In this document: one piece after another, positions 15,788-25,435 of the stretch
Position numbering within the stretch: position 1 is the stretch's first letter
Layout of the letters: each line of letters begins with the position of its first letter
Assembly: GCA_002317135.1 (NCBI GenBank)
Contig: DCIX01000021.1
Coordinates: 1 to 64,000, forward strand
DNA: 64,000 nucleotides
Origin: Bacteroidales bacterium UBA1715
Lineage (GTDB): Bacteria; Bacteroidota; Bacteroidia; Bacteroidales; UBA1715
Direction: 5' to 3'
Translations under genes and position numbers: made by a program
The notes under the pieces: generated by a model
What the model saw: the letters and a program-made list of their open reading frames with translations, nothing else
The model's database searches: none
What the model was told of the DNA's origin: nothing

Positions 15788-18700
15788 ATGGAATTTCAAT
15801 TTGCTCTCATATTACAAGAAACTGACTCTTTAGGTTGGATATTGTCTTCGTTCGAATTGGTGAAGGAAGACGACAGGAATTTTTATCAAATTTCTGAATA
15901 TCTAACACCAGAGACGAACAAAAAATATTTGGCTCCACACGAGAAAAAAATTGTGGAGATTCTTGCAAATTGTGAGGAAAGTGCTTTGTATCAACGATAT
16001 AATCAAGACCCGAAAGAAACAGCGACTTCGCGTAAGTTGGTCCATAAAAAAGATGAACAGAAAGAATTTTTGTTCAAGATAAAGGAACGCGATAGACGTT
16101 TGGCCGATAAGGATAAACATTTCGACAACATTATTCGTCCGTATGTGGAACGAAATTTGGCAGAAGCGTTTTTGGTCGCTCGAGAACACGGTGTGCCAAT
16201 TTACAATAAGGTGATTGGTGCGAATTTTTATCCGGAAGATAGAATTTCTGTGTACGAAGGAAATCCAGATGTGACTTTTGTTTTCAATAATACTCCTGAA
16301 GGATTGGAGCGTAGCGTACGTGTTGTTGTTAAAAATACGGAATTACGTTTGTTTAAACAATCGTATGTGGTTCTTTCGAATTCTCCAAGCGTGATAAAAA
16401 TTGGTCAGACATTCTATCATTTTCCGAACTTGGAAGCGGTAAAGTTGAAAACCTATTTTACCATAGAAAAGCCAAAAACAAGTCCGTCGTACTTGCAACA
16501 AACATTTGATGGATTTGTGTTGAACTGTGTTCGAAACTATAAAGTTTCGGTAAAAGGTTTTGATGTTCTTGACGAATATGCAGAACCAAAGATTTCTGCG
16601 TCTATTATTCGCAATACGAAAGGTGCTGCAAATATAGAATTTACATTTGCATATCGTTCTTGGAAAATTTCCAATCTACATACGGCAAGAAATTTTGATG
16701 TTGATTATCAATGGATTGGAGGAAAACCACGCTATACTCGTCTACAACGAAATTTTGCTTTTGAACAAATGTTCGTGGCCGATATGGAAAAAATCGGTTT
16801 GGTGGAAGAGGATGGCTTATGGCGTAAAGCTGAAACAACTGGTGGAGACGATTATTTTGCTTTGTTGCAGTGGATTCAGGTACATAAAAAGTTGCTTGAT
16901 ACATATAATGTTGAAGTGTTTGCTGAATCAGATCAAAAGGTTCAGAATTTACAGGCAAAACTTGAAATGGAGGTTGTGTCTGATTCAATTGACTGGTTTG
17001 ATGTACACGCTGTTGTAACATTTGGCGAATATAAGATTCCGTTCAAAAAGTTGCGTAAGAATATTTTGAACGAAGATCCGGTTGTGCAACTTCCTAATAA
17101 TCAGATAGGTATTATTCCGAATGAATGGTTTGCAAAATATAAAGAGTTGTTCTTGTTCTCTACGAAAAATGGAAATCAAGAATACTTCTCGGTAAGCACA
17201 GTTCACTATAAGACAATACAACGCTTGCCGGTTACATTAACGGATGCGCTTAAAACTCGTTTGCTTCATATCGAAACAAATGGCTTAAAGGACAACGAAG
17301 TTCCTTCTGAAATTCAGGCAACTTTACGTCCATACCAAGTAGAAGGCTACCGTTGGTTGTGTTTTTTGAATGCAAACAATTTTGGTGGCTGTTTGGCCGA
17401 TGATATGGGTTTGGGTAAAACATTGCAGACGATTTCTCTTATTCAGAAAGTTCTGAATATGCAGAAGGAGATGGGGCAACATAAACCAAGTTTGATTGTT
17501 TCGCCAGCGTCTATTGTGTATAACTGGGATAATGAATTTGAAAAATTTACACCTAATATCAAGGTTTTTAAATATATAGGTAATGAACGAAATCGTGAGT
17601 TCTCGTACTTTAACGACTACGATGTAATTCTTACAACGTACGGATTGTTGCGTAACGATATTGAAAGTTTTGAGAAATTTCCATTCTATTATATTGTTTT
17701 GGATGAAAGCCAAATGATAAAAAATCCTGGCTCAAAAATTTATAGTAGTGTTCTTAAATTGAATTCCGACCGTAAGTTGTTGTTGACAGGTACGCCAATA
17801 GAAAACACGTTGATTGACTTGTGGACGCAATTGAACTTTGTGAACCGCGATATGTTAGGTAGCCAAAAGTTCTTTAAAGATTATTTCGTAAAAGGTATTG
17901 AGCGCCACGACGAAAATATTGCAAATCAATTACGAAGAATTATAAAACCCTTTATTTTCCGTCGTGAGAAACAGGAGGTTGCAAAAGACCTACCTGCATT
18001 GACAGAACAGGTTCGTTATTGTAAGATGTCGGATGTTCAGTCTAAATTGTACGAAACGGAAAAATCGAAGGTTCGTAATATGATTTTCGAATCAATAGAA
18101 CATGATACATTCCAAAAAACTACAATCAATGTGTTACAAGCCTTGATGCGTTTGCGTTTGCTTGCAAACCATCCGCAGTTGGTTGAAGGTTCACATGGTA
18201 GTTCCGGCAAGTTCGACGAAGTATTGCGTATGTTACCAAATATTATTCACCACCATAAAGTGCTGATATTCTCTTCGTTTGTACGCCATCTGGATTTGTT
18301 CAAGGAACATTTTAAGAAAGAAGGACTGAAGTTCGCATATTTGATAGGAAGCACTTCGAATAGAGAGGAAGTTATCCGTAAGTTTCAGGAAGACGAAGAG
18401 TGTAAATTATTCTTGATTTCCATAAAAGCAGGTGGTGTAGGTTTGAACTTAACGCAGGCTGATTATGTATTTATTCTTGACCCATGGTGGAATCCTTCGG
18501 TGGAAAATCAGGCAGTAAGTCGTGCACACCGTATTGGACAAAAAAATAATGTGACAGTATATCGTTTTATCTCTGAAAATACAATAGAGGAGAAGATCCA
18601 AACGTTGCAACAACGCAAAACGCAATTGGTCTCTAATTTCGTTCCTGACGAACAAACAATACCATTCTCACAAGAAGAAATCTCGTATTTGGTGGAATAG
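15788..18700 (+). CDS. SNF2-family DNA-dependent ATPase/helicase
   Basis: 970 residues. The C-terminal 450 residues are a Swi2/Snf2 motor: LRPYQVEGYRWLCFLNANN, Walker A DDMGLGKT (about 537-544), Walker B DESQMIKNP (about 638; DESQ in place of DEAH), the helicase lobe KAGGVGLNLTQADYVF (near 880) and motif VI SRAHRIGQ (near 912). The N-terminal 500 residues are not recognised and lack an obvious zinc-binding SWIM motif. Bacterial members are linked to transcription recycling or DNA repair. It is a single-gene unit, convergent with the EamA gene that follows. Confidence 0.94.
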   Translation: MEFQFALILQETDSLGWILSSFELVKEDDRNFYQISEYLTPETNKKYLAPHEKKIVEILANCEESALYQRYNQDPKETATSRKLVHKKDEQKEFLFKIKERDRRLADKDKHFDNIIRPYVERNLAEAFLVAREHGVPIYNKVIGANFYPEDRISVYEGNPDVTFVFNNTPEGLERSVRVVVKNTELRLFKQSYVVLSNSPSVIKIGQTFYHFPNLEAVKLKTYFTIEKPKTSPSYLQQTFDGFVLNCVRNYKVSVKGFDVLDEYAEPKISASIIRNTKGAANIEFTFAYRSWKISNLHTARNFDVDYQWIGGKPRYTRLQRNFAFEQMFVADMEKIGLVEEDGLWRKAETTGGDDYFALLQWIQVHKKLLDTYNVEVFAESDQKVQNLQAKLEMEVVSDSIDWFDVHAVVTFGEYKIPFKKLRKNILNEDPVVQLPNNQIGIIPNEWFAKYKELFLFSTKNGNQEYFSVSTVHYKTIQRLPVTLTDALKTRLLHIETNGLKDNEVPSEIQATLRPYQVEGYRWLCFLNANNFGGCLADDMGLGKTLQTISLIQKVLNMQKEMGQHKPSLIVSPASIVYNWDNEFEKFTPNIKVFKYIGNERNREFSYFNDYDVILTTYGLLRNDIESFEKFPFYYIVLDESQMIKNPGSKIYSSVLKLNSDRKLLLTGTPIENTLIDLWTQLNFVNRDMLGSQKFFKDYFVKGIERHDENIANQLRRIIKPFIFRREKQEVAKDLPALTEQVRYCKMSDVQSKLYETEKSKVRNMIFESIEHDTFQKTTINVLQALMRLRLLANHPQLVEGSHGSSGKFDEVLRMLPNIIHHHKVLIFSSFVRHLDLFKEHFKKEGLKFAYLIGSTSNREEVIRKFQEDEECKLFLISIKAGGVGLNLTQADYVFILDPWWNPSVENQAVSRAHRIGQKNNVTVYRFISENTIEEKIQTLQQRKTQLVSNFVPDEQTIPFSQEEISYLVE

Positions 18701-18750
18701 TTTGTTTTTTTGTTAGCCGATATGATATAATCAAGTAATTTGAAATTGAT

Positions 18751-19647
18751 TTAATTGATTTTTCTTTTGCCTATCACAATCAAGGTAACTGCAGTCAAAA
18801 TCAAAACGATACCACAAAGAATACGCATTGTTATTACTTCGTCAAATACGGTAATACCAATTGTTACGGCTGTAATCGGTTCCAAGGCTCCCATAATTGC
18901 AGTTGGAGTTGAACCTATATTTTTTACCGCTATTGCCATAAATACCAAAGAACAAACTGTTGGCAATATGGCAAGCATTATTGCAAATCCCCAGGCTTTT
19001 GCAGTTGTAAGCAATTGTATATGATTGTTGGGAGTAGTGAACGAGTATAGGACGATTATGATGGAGCAGAATATAAGCACATAGAATGTCATTTTATACG
19101 ATGACAACGTAGGTTTTGTTTTATTTACCACAACAATGTACAGTGCGTAGGCTAATGACGACGCAAATATTAAAATTCCTCCCAAAGTACTGACGGAAAT
19201 TTCTCCGTCACCTAAATACAATAAAAATACACCAACTAATCCTAATATGATGGAAATGATAGTGATACCGTTTATTTTCTCCTTAAAGAAAATTGCCATA
19301 ATGAGTGCAACTAAAATAGGGTAGAAAAACAACATGGAACAGGCGATACCTGCGTCCATGTGCTTAAAACTTGTATAGAATGTGATGGATGATATTGCGA
19401 ATAATGAACCTAAAATTGCGGTAATACCCAATTCTTTTGTTGTAAGTTTGAATGACTCCCGTTTCAAAAGTAAAATTCCACCTAAAATAATTACAGCAAG
19501 AAAGTAGCGGTAAAATAACACGGAATTGACATTATATCCGTAATCATATAAAAATAATGCTCCCAATGGATTGGTTCCATAGCATACGGCAGATGCTATT
19601 CCGAAAAAACAGCCTTTAATTGTTGTGTTGGAACGTTTAGTTTGCAT
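18751..19647 (-). CDS. EamA-family (DMT) transporter
   Basis: 298 residues with ten predicted membrane segments in two EamA repeats. The C-terminal repeat has the typical GALEPITAVTIGI motif (written in the protein as IMGALEPITAVTIGI). It is an inner-membrane permease of unknown substrate. Its start shares one base with the stop of the upstream nucleoside-gate gene (TAATG), so the two are translated from one message. It is not closely similar to the EamA protein at 4165-5070. Confidence 0.9.
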   Translation of the reverse strand: MQTKRSNTTIKGCFFGIASAVCYGTNPLGALFLYDYGYNVNSVLFYRYFLAVIILGGILLLKRESFKLTTKELGITAILGSLFAISSITFYTSFKHMDAGIACSMLFFYPILVALIMAIFFKEKINGITIISIILGLVGVFLLYLGDGEISVSTLGGILIFASSLAYALYIVVVNKTKPTLSSYKMTFYVLIFCSIIIVLYSFTTPNNHIQLLTTAKAWGFAIMLAILPTVCSLVFMAIAVKNIGSTPTAIMGALEPITAVTIGITVFDEVITMRILCGIVLILTAVTLIVIGKRKIN

Positions 19648-20876
19648 TATAAAAGAATGTAAGCAATTACGATTGCTGCTATAATGCCGGCAAAATCAGC
19701 TATTAAACCGCATGTTACGGCATGTCTTGTTTTGCGTATGCCAACAGCCCCGAAATACACAGCTAAAACATAGAATGTTGTATCGGTTGAACCTTGGAAT
19801 ATGCAAGAAAGTTTTCCTACAAAAGAATCTGCACCGTAGGTGTTCATTGCGTCTATCATCATTCCACGGGCACCAGAACCACTTAATGGTTTCATGAATG
19901 CGGTAGGAAGTGAAGGAACAAAGTCAGTGTTTATGCCAATTTTTTCGAAACACCATGCAAGTCCATCGGTAATAATGTCTAAACCGCCAACCGTTCTGAA
20001 AATACCAATAGCAACAAGTATTGCAATAAGATTTGGTATTATTTTAATTGCTACTTCAAATCCGTCTTTTGCACCTTCAATAAATGCATCAAACACATTG
20101 ACTTTTTTAAGTAATCCAGCAACAATGAACGAAATTATGATTGAGAACAAAATGACATTGCCAATCACATTGGAAATAATTCGCAAATCTTCTCCTGGTA
20201 AACTTTTAAGATAAAACAAAAGCCCCAGAATAATAGCCGTCAGTGTTCCTAAATAGAGTAGGATAGTTTTGCTGAATATGTTGATTTTCTGTAGGATAGC
20301 AACGGTAAGGAAACCTATAATTGTCGAGAAAAATGTTGCGAATAATATTGGTAGAAATACGTCTGTAGGATCGGCAGCACCTGCTTGGGCACGATAGACC
20401 ATAATTGTTGTTGGAATAAGTGTCAAACCAGATGTGTTGAGCACTAAAAACATAATTTGTGCATTGGATGCAGTATCTTTTTGTTTGTTGAATTCCTGCA
20501 TTTCATTCATTGCCTTCAATCCCATAGGAGTAGCGGCATTGTCGAGACCAAGCATATTGGCAGCAATGTTGAGCATTATTGTTCCATAAACAGGATGGTC
20601 TTTGGGAATTTCTGGGAATATTTTTCTAAAAAATGGGGCAATTAGTTTTGCTAAAAGGTCTATGATGCCACCTTTTTCACCGATTTTCATAAAACCAAGC
20701 CATAAAGCAAGAACTCCTGTCAGTCCAATTGATATTTCAAAGCCATTTTTTGCATCGGAAAATGCTCCTTGCATTACTTGTGAGAAAATTTCTGTATCTC
20801 CCCAAAAAATAAGGCGCACAAGAGCGACCACAAAACCGATTAAGAAAAATGCTATCCAAATATAGTTGAGTGCCAT
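19647..20876 (-). CDS. Nucleoside-recognition (Gate) domain membrane protein, SpmA-SpmB fusion type
   Basis: 409 residues from MALNYIWIAFFLIGFVVALV; the longer frame start at 20927 adds an unlikely hydrophilic leader. Two nucleoside-recognition Gate domains are arranged as in fused SpmA/SpmB proteins: the first includes LTGVLALWLGFMKIGEKGG and NMLGLDNAATPMGLKAM; the second includes FIEGAKDGFEVAIKIIPNL and SGSGARGMMIDAMNTYG, with QGSTDTTFYVLAVYFGAVG near the end. Despite the sporulation name, this family is common in non-sporulating Bacteroidota. It is an inner-membrane protein and the transported species is unknown. Confidence 0.9.
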   Translation of the reverse strand: MALNYIWIAFFLIGFVVALVRLIFWGDTEIFSQVMQGAFSDAKNGFEISIGLTGVLALWLGFMKIGEKGGIIDLLAKLIAPFFRKIFPEIPKDHPVYGTIMLNIAANMLGLDNAATPMGLKAMNEMQEFNKQKDTASNAQIMFLVLNTSGLTLIPTTIMVYRAQAGAADPTDVFLPILFATFFSTIIGFLTVAILQKINIFSKTILLYLGTLTAIILGLLFYLKSLPGEDLRIISNVIGNVILFSIIISFIVAGLLKKVNVFDAFIEGAKDGFEVAIKIIPNLIAILVAIGIFRTVGGLDIITDGLAWCFEKIGINTDFVPSLPTAFMKPLSGSGARGMMIDAMNTYGADSFVGKLSCIFQGSTDTTFYVLAVYFGAVGIRKTRHAVTCGLIADFAGIIAAIVIAYILL

Positions 20877-20880
20877 TGTA

Positions 20881-21999
20881 TTAGTGTATCGTTCTATTTT
20901 TCCATTGGGTTGAAATAACCATTGCAAAAATAGGAATTATCGTGATATAAAAGAAGTATATACATTGAAAAGGAAGCACTAACCACAATGATTTTTTCGT
21001 TTTGTAATAGTTTGCTGTAATTGCAAAAATTGCAAAGTCAGCAATTGTTTTGATTGTAAATAAGAGTATGAAGCAAATAAGTGCGTTCACGCTTCCGCAA
21101 CACATTCCAACAAATAATGTTGTCAATGCAAGACAGATACTATATACGATTATGGCAACTGCAATTGCGTCAAAATCTTTGTAACCTCCTGATTTTGAAG
21201 TCCATCTAATTCGTTGTTTAATGAATTCCCGTAATGTTTTCGGTACAGCTGTTTGTATTGCAGCGTCTGGGTTTTGTATGAATGAGATAGTCCTTTTGTC
21301 TTTTTGTTTTGCAGTGTGGAGTAGGAATACATCGTCGCCAGATGTATATGTGCTATTTGTATTGTAACTATTTTGGTAGAATTGCTTGCTGATAGCCATA
21401 TTGGCTCCATTACAACTAAATGCGTGTCCGATTTTTGCTAGTCCGGATTGTACGGCAAGAATTCCCACAAAGTCTAATTGAAAAAAACGCTCTAAAATTG
21501 AGTTTTTCGATAAACTTGGAATCACATTCCCGAATAAAAATGAATTTTTTGTTTGTAAATAATGTACAACGTATGTTTCAATCCAGTTTTCTGGAACCAA
21601 ACAATCTGCATCAGTAAATAAAAGTAAATCTCCTTTTGCGTGTGACAGTGCTATTTGTAAGGCCTGTTTTTTACCAGTTGATTCTTGTGGAGCATCGAGA
21701 ATTATAAATCGTTTGTCTTTTGTTGCAAATTCTTGTAAAATTTGAAGTGTGTTGTCTTGCGAATGGTCGTTTATGATTATGAATTCTATTTGTTCGTAGT
21801 TATATGATTGATTTGATAAACAAATACATACGTCGGAAATAGAAGATTCTTCGTTTCGTGCTGCAATAATGACCGAACAAAAAGGGTAGGAATGTTCTGG
21901 TTGTGTTGAAATTTCCTTTTTTATCCATCCGCGAATAGCAAATGCAATAAGCAGTAAGTAGCAATAGCCAATAAAAATGGATGCGATAAAAAGAGTCAT
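20881..21999 (-). CDS. Family 2 glycosyltransferase, membrane-anchored
   Basis: 372 residues from MTLFIASIFIGYCYLLLI; the frame extends upstream to 22203, but that part is not protein-like. One N-terminal membrane segment precedes a GT-A domain: CSVIIAARNEE, FIIINDHSQDNT, LLLFTDADC (metal-binding DxD) and QRIRWTSK, the QxxRW processive-type motif. Three or four hydrophobic segments follow. Such proteins add sugars to lipid or polysaccharide acceptors at the cytoplasmic face of the inner membrane. The acceptor is unknown. It ends 4 bp from the nucleoside-gate start. Confidence 0.9.
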   Translation of the reverse strand: MTLFIASIFIGYCYLLLIAFAIRGWIKKEISTQPEHSYPFCSVIIAARNEESSISDVCICLSNQSYNYEQIEFIIINDHSQDNTLQILQEFATKDKRFIILDAPQESTGKKQALQIALSHAKGDLLLFTDADCLVPENWIETYVVHYLQTKNSFLFGNVIPSLSKNSILERFFQLDFVGILAVQSGLAKIGHAFSCNGANMAISKQFYQNSYNTNSTYTSGDDVFLLHTAKQKDKRTISFIQNPDAAIQTAVPKTLREFIKQRIRWTSKSGGYKDFDAIAVAIIVYSICLALTTLFVGMCCGSVNALICFILLFTIKTIADFAIFAITANYYKTKKSLWLVLPFQCIYFFYITIIPIFAMVISTQWKNRTIH

Positions 22000-22019
22000 A
22001 AATGTCGTTTCTATTTGTT

Positions 22020-22027
22020 CAAAGGTA
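22020..22027 (-). promoter_or_regulatory. -7 promoter element of the GT2 gene
   Basis: The minus strand reads TACCTTTG, exactly TAnnTTTG, 20 bp before the GT2 start. It supports the start at 21999 over longer readings. Confidence 0.5.
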
Positions 22028-22098
22028 GATATTTTCAAATAATACCGATATAAATCAGCGAAAAATGTTAATTTAGCACAAATTTTAGGTAAAAATCC

Positions 22099-24477
22099 AT
22101 GTGGGTTAAAGTAGCGAGATTTATTCTCAAATATAGAGTAGCAATTATTGTCGCATTGTCCATTTGTACAATAGGAATGGCGTATGAGGCAAAAAAAGTT
22201 CATCTGTCGTATGAATATGCAGCATTATTGCCAGAGACAGATTCTTCATTTATACAATTCAAACAATTTAAAAGCGATTTTGGTTCTGATGCCAATGGTA
22301 TGATTGTTGGTTTGAAAACTAGTGATATTTTCAAATTGGAGAAATTCAATGCCTTGGCAGATATGTGCGATACATTGAGTAGCATCGATGGGGTTGATAA
22401 TATAATGTCTGTTGTTCATGCGGTACGCATTAGCGAATCTGGAACTCGTGTGAAGAAATTCTTCGAAGAGCGCCCACAGACACAGGAAGAGTTGGACTCA
22501 ATTTCAAATATGCTTTTGAATCAACCTTTGTACGAAGATATGTTATTTTCAAAAGAACACGATGTGTTTCTTGTAATGTTGACAATTCGTCAAAGTATTT
22601 TGGATAGTCCAGACCGTGAGGAATTGATTGCTCAAATAGAGTCTATTGTTAGAGAATTTTCGGAACAATCGTCTATACCGGTATTTATAACAGGTATGCC
22701 GTATGTGCGTACGCAGACATCGTTGAAACTGCAGGGTGAATTGAAATTTTTCGCGGTATTGGCAGTGTTTATTTGTGCTTTGATTTTGTTTGTTATTTTC
22801 CGCTCGCTTAAGAATGTTCTTTTCTCAATGTTGGTTGTTCTCATTTCTGTAGTTTGGGTACTTGGATGGATGGGAATTTTCAATTATGAATTGACTATGC
22901 TTAGTGCGATGATGCCTTCGTTAATCATCGTCATTAGCGTGCCGAACTGCGTATTCTTCTTGAATAAATATCATCAGGAATATGCAGCTCATGGAAATAA
23001 GATAAAAGCCTTACAACGAGTTATTTACAAAGTAGGTAATTCGTTGTTCTTGTCGAACTTAACGACTGCTGTAGGATTCCTTACTTTCTTGGTAACAGAA
23101 AGTACAATAATGAAGGAATTTGGTTTGGTTGCAGCTTTGGGTATTCTTGGAATTTTTGTGTTTTCAATCACATTGTTGACTATTATTTTCAGTTACTTGA
23201 AACCACCTTCAAAACAAATGTTGAAGCATTTGGATAGCAAGTTGTTTGAAAAAGTGGTGGATGTAATTGTAAATTGGACTTCTACAAAACGTCCTGTTCT
23301 TTATACTGCAACAATTTTGTTGACAGCTGTTGTTATTTTTGGAATGACAAAAATCCAACGAACAGGTTATGTTGTTGACGATTTGCCACAGCATGATCAG
23401 ATTATGATTGACTTGCATTTTGCTGAAGAAAAATTCAATGGGGTACTTCCATTGGAATTCCAGATTGAAGACACTGCCAAGATTAATATTCTTCGTGATA
23501 AGGAATTTCTTCGCAAAATAGATCAGTTGGTAGATAGTCTTGCTACCTATGATGAGATTGCAAAACCGTTGTCAATCATAGACTTTTTGAAATTTAGTTG
23601 GCAAGCACATAATGGCGGAAATCCTGATTATTATACATTGCCAAATTCCACCGATATTTTCTATCAAAATAAGTTGAAAAAATTGGCGAAAGGGGCAGGA
23701 CAAGGATTGGGTTCTTTACAATATTCTATGGTTGATTCAACGGGAACGAAAATTCGTGTTCGTTGTAGTGTGAAAGATATTGGAACAACCAAAATGGCAA
23801 AACTTGAGAAAGATTTGCAGGAAGATTTGAATGCTATTTTCCCTGCAGACCGTTACAAAACATTGATTACAGGTACGAGTGTGATTTATTTCAAAGGTTC
23901 GCAATATCTTTTGAAGAACTTGTTTAGTAGTGTCGCGCTTGCAATTGTAATTGTTGGCTTGTTTATGGCTTTGTTGTTCCGTTCCAAGAGAATGGTGCTT
24001 GTTTCGTTGGTGCCAAATATTTTGCCAATGTTCTTTACTGCCGCATTGATGGGTTTCTTCGGTATTCCGATAAAAGTTTCGACAATCTTAGTTTTCAGCA
24101 TTGCCTTCGGTATTTCTGTTGACGATACAATACATTTCTTGTCGCGTTATAGACAAGGATTGAAAACTTCGGGCTGGAGTATAAAAGAAGCCGTTGAATT
24201 GGCTATCCGTGAAACTTCGCCAAGTATGGTGTCAACATCAATTATTTTGTTCTTTGGTTTTGGAATTTTTATGTTTTCACAATTTGGTGGAACAGAGGCA
24301 ATGGGTAGCTTAGTGGCTATGACCTTGTTGTTTGCTATGGTTTTCAATAATTTATTATTGCCAAGTCTTCTTCTTACATTGGATAAGAAAATCACAACCA
24401 AACATTTTCAAGAACCATTGCTTGATATTTATAACGAAGAAGAAGATATTGAACTAGAAGATTTGCAAATAGAATAA
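22099..24477 (+). CDS. RND-superfamily (MMPL-type) exporter
   Basis: 792 residues. The architecture is one N-terminal helix, a periplasmic loop of about 170 residues, five to six helices including a sterol-sensing-like block, then the same again. The block around FSIAFGISVDDTIHFLSRYRQGL (here FGISVDDTIHFLSRY) carries the RND Asp pair in the second half, while the first half has ISVPNCVFFLNKYHQEY in its place, lacking the Asp pair. These MMPL-like proteins export lipids or hopanoids across the inner membrane. Neighbours (GT2, epimerase, polyprenyl synthase) suggest an envelope-lipid role. It is 4 bp before the epimerase. Confidence 0.9.
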   Translation: MWVKVARFILKYRVAIIVALSICTIGMAYEAKKVHLSYEYAALLPETDSSFIQFKQFKSDFGSDANGMIVGLKTSDIFKLEKFNALADMCDTLSSIDGVDNIMSVVHAVRISESGTRVKKFFEERPQTQEELDSISNMLLNQPLYEDMLFSKEHDVFLVMLTIRQSILDSPDREELIAQIESIVREFSEQSSIPVFITGMPYVRTQTSLKLQGELKFFAVLAVFICALILFVIFRSLKNVLFSMLVVLISVVWVLGWMGIFNYELTMLSAMMPSLIIVISVPNCVFFLNKYHQEYAAHGNKIKALQRVIYKVGNSLFLSNLTTAVGFLTFLVTESTIMKEFGLVAALGILGIFVFSITLLTIIFSYLKPPSKQMLKHLDSKLFEKVVDVIVNWTSTKRPVLYTATILLTAVVIFGMTKIQRTGYVVDDLPQHDQIMIDLHFAEEKFNGVLPLEFQIEDTAKINILRDKEFLRKIDQLVDSLATYDEIAKPLSIIDFLKFSWQAHNGGNPDYYTLPNSTDIFYQNKLKKLAKGAGQGLGSLQYSMVDSTGTKIRVRCSVKDIGTTKMAKLEKDLQEDLNAIFPADRYKTLITGTSVIYFKGSQYLLKNLFSSVALAIVIVGLFMALLFRSKRMVLVSLVPNILPMFFTAALMGFFGIPIKVSTILVFSIAFGISVDDTIHFLSRYRQGLKTSGWSIKEAVELAIRETSPSMVSTSIILFFGFGIFMFSQFGGTEAMGSLVAMTLLFAMVFNNLLLPSLLLTLDKKITTKHFQEPLLDIYNEEEDIELEDLQIE

Positions 24478-24481
24478 CGAT

Positions 24482-25429
24482 ATGAAAATCAATATTCTTG
24501 TTACTGGCGGCGCAGGGTTTATTGGTAGTTGCTTGGTAGAAAAACTACTAAAAAATGAGTCTTATTATATTGTCATTGCCGACGATTTGTCTACGGGAGA
24601 TATGCGCAAACTTCCATCAAAGGAAAATCCAAATTGGAAGTTTTTCAAATGTGATGTCAATAATTACGAAAGCATAGCGCACATAATGCGTACCTATCAA
24701 TTTGATTATGTGTTCCATTACGCCGCAATGGTTGGCGTACAACGAACACAAGCACATCCACTACAGGTATTACAAGACATTGATGGTATTCGTAATATCT
24801 GTAAGTTGTCGGAAGAAACAGGAGTAAAACGATTATTCTTTTCGTCTTCTTCGGAAGTGTATGGAGAACCGTTCGAAATACCACAACGTGTAGATACTAC
24901 ACCGCTGAATTCGCGCGTACCGTATGCTGTAGTGAAGAATTTGGGTGAAGCATATCTTCGTTCCTATAATCAGGAATATGGTTTGGAATATTCTATTTTC
25001 CGTTTCTTTAATACATACGGACCACGACAAAGTCTTGATTTTGTGATGAGTAGATTCATTATCAAAGCTATGAAAAATCAAGATATTGAAATCTATGGGG
25101 ATGGATCACAAACGCGCACATTCTGTTATGTGGACGATAATGTTGATGCTTGCGTGAATGCGTTTGAGAAAAATCTAATGATAAATCAGGTTGCGAATAT
25201 TGGTGGTAATCAGGAAATTACTATACAAAGTCTTGCTGAATTAATTGTGAAGAAAACAAATTCTGCATCAAAGATTGTGCATATTGCACCATTAAAAGAT
25301 GGAGATATGAAGAGACGCTGTCCTGATAATACCTTTATGTGTACAGAATTGTTACAGAGACCATTGACTACATTGGAAGATGGTATTGACAAAATGTTGT
25401 CGCAAGGTTTGTTTGATATGAATAAATAG
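24482..25429 (+). CDS. NAD-dependent epimerase/dehydratase (UDP-sugar SDR)
   Basis: 315 residues of the extended short-chain dehydrogenase family. The nucleotide-binding motif is TGGAGFIG (residues 7-14), the active-site pair YAVVK (YxxxK) is near residue 143 with a preceding SSSSEVYGEP segment, and RFFNTYGPRQ is in the substrate domain. The profile resembles UDP-glucuronate decarboxylase and UDP-glucose 4-epimerase subfamilies, which I cannot separate by eye. It lies between the RND exporter (4 bp) and the polyprenyl synthase (6 bp), so probably one operon for envelope sugar or lipid building blocks. Confidence 0.9.
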   Translation: MKINILVTGGAGFIGSCLVEKLLKNESYYIVIADDLSTGDMRKLPSKENPNWKFFKCDVNNYESIAHIMRTYQFDYVFHYAAMVGVQRTQAHPLQVLQDIDGIRNICKLSEETGVKRLFFSSSSEVYGEPFEIPQRVDTTPLNSRVPYAVVKNLGEAYLRSYNQEYGLEYSIFRFFNTYGPRQSLDFVMSRFIIKAMKNQDIEIYGDGSQTRTFCYVDDNVDACVNAFEKNLMINQVANIGGNQEITIQSLAELIVKKTNSASKIVHIAPLKDGDMKRRCPDNTFMCTELLQRPLTTLEDGIDKMLSQGLFDMNK

Positions 25430-25435
25430 TTGCTT

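Noticed and set aside
22000..22203. 68-residue N-terminal extension of the GT2 protein
   Set aside because: The exact -7 element at 22020-22027 lies inside it, and the family begins with the membrane segment at MTLFIAS.
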